DNA of 64,000 nucleotides from the NCBI RefSeq assembly GCF_042686025.1, contig NZ_JBHUOZ010000002.1, forward strand, positions 62,001 through 126,000, given 5' to 3'. Of this stretch, positions 1 through 8,870 are shown piece by piece. Below the pieces are notes generated by a model that searched no databases, was not told where the DNA came from, and worked only from the letters and a program-made list of their open reading frames with translations. The translations under genes were made by a program, and so were the position numbers. Within the stretch, counting starts at the first letter, position 1, and the number at the start of each line of letters is the position of its first letter. Origin of the DNA: Terrimonas rubra (GTDB lineage: Bacteria > Bacteroidota > Bacteroidia > Chitinophagales > Chitinophagaceae).

Positions 1-2710
1 TTAATAAGTCACGCACGGAGAATTTTATCTCGCCGTTCTTTTTCTTGAATATTTGTTTGGCAATGCTGGCATTCCATAAAGGAATGGTTTGGTTAAACCC
101 TTCTGCACGACCGGTGTTCAGGATATAATCAAAATCGGTAGCAATAATGAAATTAGCCGGTAAGGTATAGGTAATATCGGTTGAATAGGTTTGTGTAAAG
201 TAATCCTCGTTCAGCATTTTATTAACCGAATAGTTGATACTGGTATAGGTAATATTGGCATTTAAACCCAGGTTCAGTTTATTCTTGCTGATGTTTACAC
301 CCACACCCTGTGTAGCAGAGAATGTTTGCCCGATATTTTTTTGTTTGTATAACAAAGTAACATCACGCAGGTAGGTCAGGTTATTGGTGAAGTTAACGCT
401 GGACCCTCTCCAGTCAGGATTTTTAAAGGGCAGGCCCAGGGTTACAAAAGAGAATGCACGGGTATAGCCATCCATATTTACCGGGCGGGTAAGCTGCACG
501 CCCTGGCCCATAGAATCAATACTGTTCACAATTTTATTGGATGTGGTATTCAACGTAATATTCGCCGCAAAGAATTTAAAGTTTAAAATATTAAAGCTGT
601 TATAGCCTACCGTGAAGTTGTGGTTAAACTCCTGTTTCAGATCGGGATTACCGGTGCGGATATTCAAAGGATCCGATACGTCGGGTACATTTTGTAACTG
701 GGTAATAGTAGGCTGGTTGGTACGGCCATTATAGGAAAAGCGCAGGTTTTTGCTACGTGCCGGTGTAAAGTTGAAATTGGCCGTAGGGAAGAAGTTAACA
801 TAACTGGCTTTGCTGGTAGAATCCTTATTGGTAGCCGCCTGGTAACTATCGCTGGTAAGGGTAGACTGCTGTACACCAATGCCTAACTGGTAATTGTATT
901 TGGGATTTTGTACCCTGAAGTTGGCACCCACACGGTGTGCGGTGAATTTATTCTCAAAATTATTGGTCAGCAATAAATTCGGATCATCAAACTTATCATT
1001 AAGCGGGTTGAAGTTATAGGTTTCTTTTTCCGAGTTGTTTTTGTTGTTGGTATAAGCATAGTTAAACTCCAGCAGTTTATTCAATGCCAGGGGCTCGGTA
1101 TAAGAAGCGCTCACCACATTGTTGTTAGTGGTATTGCTTTGTTTATCCTGCTGGTGCTGTGATATATTACGGATAAGATCGCCGGTTGAGTTATAAAACA
1201 GGTTATCGGATAACAAGAAACCTTTGGAATTACTATTACCCCAGGTATTAGACCAGCCCAGGGTTAAAGTGCGGCCGGTTTTTCTGAACCGTTTACGCAA
1301 CAGTATATTGTTGTTCCAGTTAAAGCCGTCCCGTTCGTTGGTATTTTCCCGGTTACCGGTCTGGCCCAGGTAATAATCACCCAGTCCTCTTTTAACATTG
1401 GTGAAAGAAGTATCGACATTCTCATTTTCAGAATGCTGGAAAGTTAAGCTGGGTGTATACAGGATAGAGGTCATAGAATCCAGCTGTGCCTCCAGCCTGA
1501 TATTGAACCGGTGATTCTGGTTGATACTGTTGGAATATACCTGCCGGTCAAGACTGGCGCTTGAGTCGTTAGGAAAGGTACTCTGGCGTAAAGTTCTTTG
1601 CTCCTGGTCGGCATTGCTGTTGGAGAAGAAGTAACTGCCGGTAAGTTTTACTTTAGGCCCCCATTCATCGCTGTAGTTAAGACCGGTTGACAAAGACCGG
1701 GTAATACCGGTAACACCGCTGCCTCCACCGCCAAAACCGCCCATCATACCACCACCGCCGCCTCTCACGGAAACAGCCTGCATGGTACCACCGCCCATGC
1801 CACCACCACCGCCGCCAAAGCCGCTGAAGCCACCCATGGTACTGATCACATCACTGAATGAAAAGCCGGTTTCGTTGATATTGTTGACATTTAATAAAGC
1901 AGATATCCTGCGCGGGCCCGAGAAGTAGTTGGCACTCAGGTTACCTTTATAAGTACCACGATCGCCATAACCAGCTAAAGCCCGTGCAAACAGGCCTTTG
2001 TTCCTGTCTTTTTTCAGTTTGATATTAATGGTCTTGGCCCTGCTGCCATCATCAATTTTGGTGAATTTGGCCTGGTCACTCATATCATCATATACCTGGA
2101 TACTCTCTACCATATCGGCCGTTAAGTTTTTGGTAGCGAGTTTGGGATCGGTACCAAAGAACTCCTTACCATCTACATATACTTTCTGGATGTTCTCGCC
2201 CTGGGCTTTAATATTACCATCTTTATCTACCTGTACGCCGGGTAATTTTTTCAGCAGGTCTTCCACTGTTGCATTGGGTGCTGTTTTAAAAGCGCTGGCA
2301 TTAAATTGTGTAGTATCGCCCTTTACCACAATGGGCGCTTCGCTGGTCACCACCACTTCATTCAACAGTTTGGCATCGTTGACGGGTTGTATGGTTCCCA
2401 GGTCAATGTTTTTATTTTCTTCGGTAAGGGTAACCGGTTTTTTAGTTTCGATATAGGACTGGTGGGAGATAATGACCCGGTAAGCTTTAATCGCCAGGCC
2501 TTTAAAGCTGAATACACCTTCCTTATTACTTAAGGTAAAAGTAACCAGGCTGGAGTCAGCTGCGGATAATAAGGTGATCGTTGCATCGGCAATGCCCTGC
2601 TTTGTGGTACTATCGATAAGTTTGCCGGTAATACTGCCATCTGATTTTTGGGCTTGTGCATACAGTACGGAACAAATGCCCAGGAGGAACAATAAATAAA
2701 TTTTTCTCAT
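1..2710 (-). CDS. TonB-dependent receptor-like outer membrane beta-barrel protein (C-terminus cut by window edge)
   Basis: Open from an ATG at 2710 to the window edge without a stop, so about 903 residues are seen and the C-terminus is missing. It starts with a signal peptide (MRKIYLLFLLGICSVLYAQA). A carboxypeptidase-regulatory-like beta-sandwich follows (about residues 25-110), then a plug-like segment with the typical phrases KLPGVQVDKDG and VYVDGKEFFGTDPKLA, then the barrel. By family this is an OMP_b-brl_3/TonB-dependent receptor of the outer membrane; the substrate cannot be told. No SusD partner is visible on the seen side. A run very rich in glycine (encoded at about 1723-1829) sits early in the barrel region. 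The variant box TAATTTCG (complement of 2739-2746) lies about 30 bp upstream and may be its -7 element. The barrel phrase at the window edge supports continuation beyond position 1. Confidence 0.85.
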   Translation of the reverse strand, partial: MRKIYLLFLLGICSVLYAQAQKSDGSITGKLIDSTTKQGIADATITLLSAADSSLVTFTLSNKEGVFSFKGLAIKAYRVIISHQSYIETKKPVTLTEENKNIDLGTIQPVNDAKLLNEVVVTSEAPIVVKGDTTQFNASAFKTAPNATVEDLLKKLPGVQVDKDGNIKAQGENIQKVYVDGKEFFGTDPKLATKNLTADMVESIQVYDDMSDQAKFTKIDDGSRAKTINIKLKKDRNKGLFARALAGYGDRGTYKGNLSANYFSGPRRISALLNVNNINETGFSFSDVISTMGGFSGFGGGGGGMGGGTMQAVSVRGGGGGMMGGFGGGGSGVTGITRSLSTGLNYSDEWGPKVKLTGSYFFSNSNADQEQRTLRQSTFPNDSSASLDRQVYSNSINQNHRFNIRLEAQLDSMTSILYTPSLTFQHSENENVDTSFTNVKRGLGDYYLGQTGNRENTNERDGFNWNNNILLRKRFRKTGRTLTLGWSNTWGNSNSKGFLLSDNLFYNSTGDLIRNISQHQQDKQSNTTNNNVVSASYTEPLALNKLLEFNYAYTNNKNNSEKETYNFNPLNDKFDDPNLLLTNNFENKFTAHRVGANFRVQNPKYNYQLGIGVQQSTLTSDSYQAATNKDSTSKASYVNFFPTANFNFTPARSKNLRFSYNGRTNQPTITQLQNVPDVSDPLNIRTGNPDLKQEFNHNFTVGYNSFNILNFKFFAANITLNTTSNKIVNSIDSMGQGVQLTRPVNMDGYTRAFSFVTLGLPFKNPDWRGSSVNFTNNLTYLRDVTLLYKQKNIGQTFSATQGVGVNISKNKLNLGLNANITYTSINYSVNKMLNEDYFTQTYSTDITYTLPANFIIATDFDYILNTGRAEGFNQTIPLWNASIAKQIFKKKNGEIKFSVRDLL

Positions 2711-2914
2711 AAACGGTGGTAACAATTAGTACGAAATTAGACGTATGTTTTTGCAAAACCTTCCGTTATTCCGTAAAATATTTAAAAAAATAGATGAACG
2801 GTAATCGGGAACACTTTGCCAGTAAAGGGTTTAACCGCTGTAAACTATTGTTTGTATGTTTAAACAGGCTGATTATCTATTTTCTTAGTAACTTAAACAC
2901 TCATTTATTTTGCC

Positions 2915-3739
2915 ATGTGGGATAATATCATCAATTACTTTTCAACGCTGGAACAGCATCCGTTACAACGAATGGCCATTTTAGTGGGCGGACTTTTGTT
3001 ATTCTGGATCATAGAAGGCGCCATACCGCTGTTACCCCTGCGGTATAAGAAAAACAAACTACGCCATGCTGCGGTGAATTTTGGCTTTACCGTTATTCAT
3101 TTAATTATACATACTTTTTTGGCTATACTGATAGTAATGTTGTCGGACTGGTGCCGGGAACAGGATTTTGGTATGGTGTACTGGTTTAATGCCAATGTAG
3201 CGGGCGCTATTGTTATTGGGGTACTGGCTTTGGATTTCAGCAGCTGGCTGGTTCATTTAGTTATGCATAAAGTGCCGCTGTTATGGCGCTTTCATTTAAT
3301 ACACCATAGTGATAATAACGTGGATGTAACAACAGGCCTGCGCCACCACCCGGGCGATAGTTTACTGCGGGGCATTTTTTTCCTGCTGCTGATATTTGTT
3401 TCCGGGGCACCCATGTACAGTGTTATGATCTACCAGACACTGGTAGTACTGGCCACTGCTTTTACACATGCCAATATCAGTTTACCTAAACGGGTAGATA
3501 AAGCGCTGAGTTATTTCCTGGTTTCGCCCAATATGCATAAGGTACACCATCATTGGGTACAGCCTTATACCGATAGTAATTACGGGGCTGTATTCTCCAT
3601 CTGGGACCACCTGTTCAGGACCTTTACCACCCTTGACCCGAAGAAGATAAGATATGGACTGGATAAGTATTACCCGAATGAGAAGGATGAAGATTTTATG
3701 GCGCTGATGAAAAGACCGTTTCAGAAATTGAAGGAGTGA
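2915..3739 (+). CDS. Fatty acid hydroxylase / sterol desaturase superfamily membrane protein
   Basis: A 274-residue integral membrane protein of the fatty acid hydroxylase superfamily (di-iron membrane oxygenases acting on lipid chains or sterol-like substrates). Three to four hydrophobic helices are visible. The His clusters expected to bind two irons are present: HLVMH near residue 115, HLIHH and LRHH near 130-150, then HANIS and the terminal MHKVHHHW near 210-215. Length and motif order fit the family. The substrate is unknown; in Bacteroidota such proteins are found with sphingolipid, carotenoid or ether-lipid metabolism, but no neighbour decides between these. It stands alone on the plus strand, divergent from the receptor gene, with a repeat-bearing spacer downstream. 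Confidence 0.85.
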   Translation: MWDNIINYFSTLEQHPLQRMAILVGGLLLFWIIEGAIPLLPLRYKKNKLRHAAVNFGFTVIHLIIHTFLAILIVMLSDWCREQDFGMVYWFNANVAGAIVIGVLALDFSSWLVHLVMHKVPLLWRFHLIHHSDNNVDVTTGLRHHPGDSLLRGIFFLLLIFVSGAPMYSVMIYQTLVVLATAFTHANISLPKRVDKALSYFLVSPNMHKVHHHWVQPYTDSNYGAVFSIWDHLFRTFTTLDPKKIRYGLDKYYPNEKDEDFMALMKRPFQKLKE

Positions 3740-3900
3740 TGAATTATGAATGATGAATTATGAATTGACAATTAGTTTTACTACGGGATGGAGGTTACGG
3801 GTGAGGGATGGAAGCGGCATCCTTTTGCGCAGGGATGGTAAGTGCGCAGGCGCAAAAGATATAGCGGACAGCCCGGCCCGAGGCACGAGGGACACCCCAT
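3738..3900. repeat. Intergenic repeat segment: simple GAATTATGAATGATG run plus GC-rich dispersed element
   Basis: The spacer before the PDZ gene begins with a simple-sequence run (about 3737-3775) built from GAATGATGAATTATGAATT and GACAATTAG words. A GC-rich stretch follows (about 3781-3900). Read on the minus strand, it contains GGGGTGTCCCTCG, then GGGCCGGGCTGTCCGCT (complement of 3863-3879). The same pattern recurs at about 19806-19895 in the opposite orientation. I see no gene here; the 85-residue reading frame on the minus strand is repeat sequence. Confidence 0.5.
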
Positions 3901-3987
3901 AAAACGTATGGACCAGCTGATAAAAGTTAACAAAATGCCAAAAAACGGAACTAATTCCGAAATGCTTCGTAAGTAGAAAAAAGTTCC

Positions 3988-3995
3988 TATATTTG
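3988..3995 (+). promoter_or_regulatory. Bacteroidota-type -7 box (TATATTTG) of the PDZ gene
   Basis: An exact match to the Bacteroidota housekeeping -7 element TAnnTTTG lies 38 bp before the ATG at 4033. A TTCG at 3966-3969, 18 bp upstream, may act as a weak -33 box. The assignment rests on the consensus only. Confidence 0.5.
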
Positions 3996-4032
3996 ATGTA
4001 CGAAGATTAACGTACTTAAAAACATTTCTTAT

Positions 4033-5037
4033 ATGCAATTCAAAAAATTATCTGCACTGGGCCTGGGTCTGTTCCTGTTGGGCAGTGCGCCTGTGTTTGC
4101 CCAGAAGGATGTAACCGTAACGGCCAAGGGAAAAACCAAAGAGCAGGTTACCATTTCTTTTGACAAGAACAACACCGAAAAAATTGTGGTGGAAGTTGAC
4201 GGTGATAAAGTGACCGTGAACGGGAAACCCGTAGAGAATTATGAATCGGGTAATGTGAGTGTGATCCGCAGCAAAGGTGTGCCGGTTCGTGGTTATGGCG
4301 CCCAGAATTTGACTGGCCTTAATTTTTATAATGAAAATTTCAGCAACAAAGCCATGCTGGGTGTTACAACCGATAAAACCGAGGAGGGAGCCCGTGTACA
4401 GAGTGTAACCAAAGAAAGCGCAGCCGCTATTGCCGGTATTAAAGAAGGTGATATTATTACCAAGATAGGCAGCACAAAAATTACTGACCCTGATGTACTG
4501 AGCGAAACCATTAAGGAGAAGAAACCAGGTGATAAAGTGGATGTGTATGTATTGCGTGATAAAAAAGAACAAAAGCTGACCGCCGAATTAAAAAAATGGT
4601 CTGGTGTAAGCACTTATAGTTTTACACCCGGACAGTTTGAAATAAAGGATTTGGAACTGGGTAATATATTTAAAGACCTGGGTGAGTTAAACCCCAGCGA
4701 CCGTTTCGCTACTCCCCGTTCCCGCTCGTACAACGACGTGATCGTTACCGGTTATGGTACCCCTAAATTTGGTTTATCGGTACAGGATACTGATGACGGT
4801 GTAGGTGTGAAAGTAATTAAAGTAACCGACGAAAGCACTGCAGCCAAAGCCGGTTTACAGGTTGATGATATTGTTACCAGTATTGATGACAAAGAGGTGA
4901 ACAGCACTGACGAAATAAGCAAAATTCTGCGTGATAGCAAGGATAAAGCTTCTGTGAAAATGAAAGTTAAACGCAATGGTAAGTCCCAGACAATTGATGT
5001 AAAAATTCCACGTAAAATAAAGACCGCGAATTTGTAA
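4033..5037 (+). CDS. Periplasmic protein with two PDZ domains
   Basis: A 334-residue exported protein with a clear signal peptide (MQFKKLSALGLGLFLLGSAPVFAQ). After a charged beta-rich segment it has a first PDZ domain at about residues 110-190 (MLGVTTDKTEEGARV, then ESAAAIAGIKEGDIITKI) and a second at about 245-330 (GLSVQDTDDGVGVKV, then STAAKAGLQVDDIVTSIDD). There is no protease domain: no HtrA-type Ser, His, Asp triad can be seen. It is therefore probably a peptide-binding scaffold or adaptor rather than an enzyme. A TAnnTTTG box lies upstream and a good terminator follows. The gene after it (minus strand) also carries a PDZ domain, but the two are convergent. Confidence 0.8.
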   Translation: MQFKKLSALGLGLFLLGSAPVFAQKDVTVTAKGKTKEQVTISFDKNNTEKIVVEVDGDKVTVNGKPVENYESGNVSVIRSKGVPVRGYGAQNLTGLNFYNENFSNKAMLGVTTDKTEEGARVQSVTKESAAAIAGIKEGDIITKIGSTKITDPDVLSETIKEKKPGDKVDVYVLRDKKEQKLTAELKKWSGVSTYSFTPGQFEIKDLELGNIFKDLGELNPSDRFATPRSRSYNDVIVTGYGTPKFGLSVQDTDDGVGVKVIKVTDESTAAKAGLQVDDIVTSIDDKEVNSTDEISKILRDSKDKASVKMKVKRNGKSQTIDVKIPRKIKTANL

Positions 5038-5065
5038 ATCTTTCTCATGTGTTAATAATAATATC

Positions 5066-5098
5066 CCCCGGAGTTTTCTAGCTGCCGGGGTTTTTATT
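5066..5098 (+). terminator. Intrinsic terminator after the PDZ gene
   Basis: Stem CCCCGG (5066-5071) with CCGGGG (5085-5090), followed by TTTTTATTTT, 28 bp after the stop. Confidence 0.75.
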
Positions 5099-5175
5099 TT
5101 ATTACCCTTTATACTGTTGTAAATATAAAACGATGAACCGCCCCCTTCAAACGGGTAACTGCATCTGCCATTGAT

Positions 5176-6408
5176 TTAAAGAATTGATTTTATACTCACC
5201 GTTACTTCCTGTAGTTTTCCATCGCGGCGTATGACCATTTTTACTTTTTGTTTGGGCGCCTGCATAGCTACTTTGTAACGGTTAAGGTTTTGGGTAAAAT
5301 CATTATTAACCCCAATCACCACATCCCCCATCTTCAGTCCCGCTTTTTCGGCCGGTGAGTTTTTAGCCACTTCAGCAATTTGAATATCCCCGTCGATCAT
5401 ATACATTTCCAGGCCGGAATAGGCATAGTCGAAACTTTCGTTATAGTGTGTATTAGGTTTTAAATGAAACTCCCTTTTTGAATAGTTGAGTATACAGTTG
5501 AAGCGCCGCAACAGATCGTTACCAATGATACCGCCCATGCTGGGATAGGAGGTCACATTAAATTCATCATCAAAAATATTAACCGGTATTTTTTTAAACT
5601 TATAAGGGCCTAAACGGAATTCCTTTAAGATGGTGATATGCATATCAATTTTGCCACCCAATCCTTCGGCCTGTTTGGCATAGACCTTTCTTTTCTTTTT
5701 CAGGAAAGCGCTGTCTTCGATAAAGTCTTTGGAAAATAACACACAAAGTCCTGCACCGATATCATATAAGAACCGGCTTTGTACAGTACGGTTGTCTTTT
5801 ACCGCTGCCGCCTGTACAGGCAAGGTATTAATGAAGGGCCTGAACAGGTAACCCCCTTTTGGATATTTGATACTGCCACGGCTGCATACATCGATATAGG
5901 CACTGTCATAATTTATTTTAAGGATATACCTGCTTAAGAAGGAGTAGCCGATAATACCATCAATTTTTTCGCCATACACGGAGGTAAGGGTCTGGTAATC
6001 GTTCACATGAAAATCGAGGCTATCCACTGCCAGACCGGGGAAGTAGAGGGTACGGTCGTTGAGCATACCTACCCTTTTTAAACCGGCAATGCCCCGGATG
6101 GTTTTTTGGGGTTCGGTAGGTTTGAGCTTTAGATAGTCGGTAGTAGTAGAATCGAGCGAAATACCACTACTGCCTGTATCCAGGATAAAGTTCAGGGTAT
6201 CTGGGTGATCATCCAGGCGGGCCCGCAATACAATAACGCCGCCGGTAAAGAGGGTAATGGGTAAACGGGTAATGAATTTACTGGGCGGTTCAATGTATTC
6301 TTCCTGGGCATGAGCAGGTTTTGCCTGCCATAAAGTGAATAGGAGCAGGATAGCAGGAACGAATTTTCTTTCCCCGTGTAAGCAGCAAGCTAATGGCATA
6401 AACAGCAT
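5176..6408 (-). CDS. Retropepsin-like aspartyl protease with C-terminal PDZ domain
   Basis: A 410-residue exported protein with a signal peptide ending near PAHAQ (residue 35). An in-frame ATG three codons later is an equally good start. The first catalytic motif of pepsin/retropepsin proteases is intact (ILDTGSSG, Asp at about residue 77). The second half has YDIGAG near residue 215, where the Asp is kept but Thr is replaced by Ile. A PDZ domain occupies about 325-410 (AKNSPAEKAGLKMGDVVIGVN). This protease-PDZ architecture is common in Bacteroidota; substrates are generally unknown. It probably acts in the periplasm on peptides or misfolded proteins. It is convergent with the two-PDZ protein to its left. 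Confidence 0.8.
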   Translation of the reverse strand: MLFMPLACCLHGERKFVPAILLLFTLWQAKPAHAQEEYIEPPSKFITRLPITLFTGGVIVLRARLDDHPDTLNFILDTGSSGISLDSTTTDYLKLKPTEPQKTIRGIAGLKRVGMLNDRTLYFPGLAVDSLDFHVNDYQTLTSVYGEKIDGIIGYSFLSRYILKINYDSAYIDVCSRGSIKYPKGGYLFRPFINTLPVQAAAVKDNRTVQSRFLYDIGAGLCVLFSKDFIEDSAFLKKKRKVYAKQAEGLGGKIDMHITILKEFRLGPYKFKKIPVNIFDDEFNVTSYPSMGGIIGNDLLRRFNCILNYSKREFHLKPNTHYNESFDYAYSGLEMYMIDGDIQIAEVAKNSPAEKAGLKMGDVVIGVNNDFTQNLNRYKVAMQAPKQKVKMVIRRDGKLQEVTVSIKSIL

Positions 6409-6564
6409 TTAAGTGGTTATTAAAAACCCCATGCGTCATAGTTATGTTATCAAGGCCGGCTTATACGGTATAAGGCAGCAATAATGACATACCTGTTGAA
6501 AATTACAACATTTTTACAGAAACCAGAAGACCGTTGCCCGCAATTATTGCTGCATCGTGTGGAT

Positions 6565-7593
6565 TTATTCCACCAGGAAAATAATTTTAGTATGCCATTG
6601 AGCCGTGTCTTTTACGGTGGCCGGGTTAGTGAGGTATTGCTCGATGACAGGTTGTTTTTTGGTGAGTTTATTCTCTTTTAAGAATTTTTCGAGGCTTTCG
6701 TAGGCAGCTTCTGTTTTCCTGTAGTCGCCATAGAAGTTAACGCTAATGGCCTTGGATGCTTCGATGGTCACAGGTTTAATGGATAATTGTGATTCCAGTT
6801 CAGTACCATCCGGGATGGCTACCGCCGCGGCCATATCGGTGGTCTGGTTTTTATTATCCCACTCGTAAAACAAACCCGCATGACCGTTGCCCGTAACCTG
6901 TATGTTCTGTAATACGCCGTCAATATGGTTAAAGTGACTGGTTAAGAATTGAGGTATTTCGATCCAGCCCATTTTCTGGCGCATGCCGGCATATAAGGTA
7001 GCGGGGAAATTGATCTGCTCTACCGTATAAGCCGGTGTTTTGGCCATTTGCGGGGTGTTGGGTTCGGTGAGTTTTTTTAAATTGGTAAGGCCCTGTTCAA
7101 AATCGCCGGCCATTTGTTTTTCCATTTTATAGAAGAGGTTGGAGATATTCCAGGGCCTGGGTGTGGGTACAGTGAAGCGCCAGGTAACGATGGTCTGGCC
7201 ATTTTTTTCTTCGAGTGTGATGGCTGAGCGGGCATCAATTTTTTTAGGCTCCATGAACCGGATGGCAAATACCGCTTCCTTGTTTTCTTTCAATGATATT
7301 ATTTCCATCTCGCCCTTACCGGATATGGCCGGATCGCCGGTCCAGGTGGCTTTAGCCCCTGTCATACCATCTTTTTCGGAGTAGGTATTACGCAGGCTGG
7401 AATCGCCCTGGCTCCATACGGACCAGCTGTTGAACTTGCTTAAGCTGCTGATGTTTTTGTATACTTCGGCAATGGGTGCATTGATGGTAACCGATCGTTC
7501 TACTTTTTGTTCTGTTGGCAAAAAGAAAGATAACAAAGCGGCAGAGAGTACCACGAAGAAGAGGAATACCAGTATTTTTTTAAGCGCAGCCAT
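6565..7593 (-). CDS. SRPBCC family protein with GyrI-like C-terminal domain
   Basis: I place the start at the ATG at 7593, giving 342 residues. This puts MAALKKILVFLFFVVLSAALLSFFL at the N-terminus as a membrane anchor or signal; the longer frame adds 20 unlikely residues. Residues about 30-170 form an SRPBCC/polyketide-cyclase fold (RSVTINAPIAEVYKNISSL at its start, then a TWTGDPAISGKGEME core). The C-terminal half (about 185-335) resembles GyrI-like/AraC effector-binding domains (YAGMRQKMGWIEIPQF). Both folds bind hydrophobic small ligands. The combination is seen in other Bacteroidota but no reaction is known. It is separated from the small gene upstream by a terminator at 7676-7706. Confidence 0.75.
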   Translation of the reverse strand: MAALKKILVFLFFVVLSAALLSFFLPTEQKVERSVTINAPIAEVYKNISSLSKFNSWSVWSQGDSSLRNTYSEKDGMTGAKATWTGDPAISGKGEMEIISLKENKEAVFAIRFMEPKKIDARSAITLEEKNGQTIVTWRFTVPTPRPWNISNLFYKMEKQMAGDFEQGLTNLKKLTEPNTPQMAKTPAYTVEQINFPATLYAGMRQKMGWIEIPQFLTSHFNHIDGVLQNIQVTGNGHAGLFYEWDNKNQTTDMAAAVAIPDGTELESQLSIKPVTIEASKAISVNFYGDYRKTEAAYESLEKFLKENKLTKKQPVIEQYLTNPATVKDTAQWHTKIIFLVE

Positions 7594-7675
7594 AGCCAAA
7601 ATTTTGGCCAAGATACTACTATTTCGCAGAGCATTGTACCGGGCAATGACCACTGGTTACATCCGTATATGGACC

Positions 7676-7706
7676 AATAAAAAACGCTCACCGGGTGGTA
7701 AGCGTT
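7676..7706 (-). terminator. Intrinsic terminator after the 49-aa small gene
   Basis: AACGCT (683-688 of the 7-kb stretch) pairs with AGCGTT (701-706), extended by ACC/GGT inside. On the minus strand it is followed by TTTTTTATTGG. It lies 29 bp past the stop of the small gene at 7735, which supports that gene being transcribed. Confidence 0.65.
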
Positions 7707-7734
7707 AAGCATGTAATGGGTTAGTATTTCTGAA

Positions 7735-7884
7735 TTATTTTTTGGAATAATTTTTAACAAACAGGCCGCTTAATAAAAAGCCCGTAACATATCTCACTAC
7801 GCCAAAGGGGTTGAATGTGGGCCGGTATAAATGTTTGTAAATTTTTGCTTCCTCGTGGTAAAATGATAATCGTTTATTTTTCAT
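7735..7884 (-). CDS. Small uncharacterised protein (49 aa)
   Basis: ATG at 7884 to TAA at 7735. It encodes MKNKRLSFYHEEAKIYKHLY followed by a segment with one hydrophobic stretch (VRYVTGFLLSGLFVKN) and a basic end (YSKK). I do not recognise the family. I include it because a well-formed intrinsic terminator for the same strand lies 29 bp downstream, the composition is protein-like, and the space is otherwise unexplained. It is divergent from the secreted protein at 7995, with a 110-bp shared upstream region. It could be a small membrane-associated protein. Confidence 0.5.
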   Translation of the reverse strand: MKNKRLSFYHEEAKIYKHLYRPTFNPFGVVRYVTGFLLSGLFVKNYSKK

Positions 7885-7994
7885 ACAATAAATAGGGTTT
7901 ATACGTGCTTAACGCAAAAGCAACACCGTTAGTATGTTTTATTGGGACAATTTCTATATTTTGCGGACTTAACGAACCCATACATCCAATTTTT

Positions 7995-8585
7995 ATGAAT
8001 TATTTTTTACGGATGTTGCTGCTGGTTATTGGCAGTAACATAGCGATCGCCGGTTATGCCCAACCCAAGATGGGCTTATTGAAAGGAAACAGCCTGGCAG
8101 GCGATATACAGAAAGTGATCACCGATCTTCCCAATCATTTTGTCAATATCATCGGCGAAAAGATAAACGATGTGGCCAATGGCAATAATTACCACAGTAA
8201 GATAGTGCCTGCCGGTGCCGAGGAGTGTACCATTACCAGTTTCAGCAGCACTAATAAACCTGTATTCAGCTGGAAGGCGCAGATGCTGACCACCGAGGAT
8301 TTTGATGAGGCAAAGAAGAAGTACCGTGAGCTGTACAGCCAACTGAACAATAAAGCCATTCTTTTTTACAATGAAACCCATCGCCTGAAAGCGGTATACA
8401 TTGCACCCACAGAGGAGAAAAAATTTGCCGCCACTATTTTTAACCTGGCCCCCCAGGGTGATGATGCCAATAAACTGAAAGTGGAGATCACCATGCAGTA
8501 TCATTTTATGGAATGGCAGGTGGCTGTGGTGGTGTATAACCGTGACCGTGCGGATAATGAGCAGGGCGAGATTTATGAAGATTAG
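7995..8585 (+). CDS. Exported protein of unknown function
   Basis: I choose the ATG at 7995 because it places a signal peptide at the start (MNYFLRMLLLVIGSNIAIAG, cleavage near YAQ). The frame is open 30 codons further upstream but those residues do not look like protein. The mature part is about 175 residues, mixed alpha/beta, without cysteine-rich or catalytic motifs I can name. It begins KMGLLKGNSLAGDIQKVITD and ends in an acidic tail (DNEQGEIYED). I do not recognise the family. It is alone on its strand between a divergent small gene and the thioredoxin-like gene 285 bp downstream. Confidence 0.6.
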   Translation: MNYFLRMLLLVIGSNIAIAGYAQPKMGLLKGNSLAGDIQKVITDLPNHFVNIIGEKINDVANGNNYHSKIVPAGAEECTITSFSSTNKPVFSWKAQMLTTEDFDEAKKKYRELYSQLNNKAILFYNETHRLKAVYIAPTEEKKFAATIFNLAPQGDDANKLKVEITMQYHFMEWQVAVVVYNRDRADNEQGEIYED

Positions 8586-8870
8586 GTATTGTTAAGCCCT
8601 TTGCCGGTTTACTGTTAAAACTCCCCGTAAAATACGGTTTCTGTACCCTGTTTTTAATAACTTTACAGGCTGACAGCCTGCTGCCATAGGCTGCAGCTGT
8701 TACCGGCCACTATTTGATCTGGAAAATTACCCGTTGTGTATGCACTAAAAAGCCGGGCGTTTTGCTGCTGCTGAAGTGAGTGACACAAGGGACGATGAAG
8801 AGCGTGATGAAGCCGGTAAAAAAAAACTGGATAACAGCAATATTGCTGTGCCGATCATAGTTATAAAAGC
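8586..8870. other. Spacer with a short GC-rich hairpin region
   Basis: No gene seen. Around 8668-8706 the sequence is GC-rich and self-complementary in part (GGCTGACAGCCTGCTGCC, then GGCTGCAGCTGTTACCGGCC), similar in flavour to the dispersed repeats near 36.1, 41.4 and 63.6 kb. No clear promoter box was found. Confidence 0.35.

Noticed and set aside
1998..2456. A 152-codon plus-strand frame.
   Set aside because: It lies opposite the conserved plug region of the receptor gene and shows no protein features of its own.
3781..4038. An 85-codon minus-strand frame.
   Set aside because: It is composed of dispersed repeat and promoter sequence.
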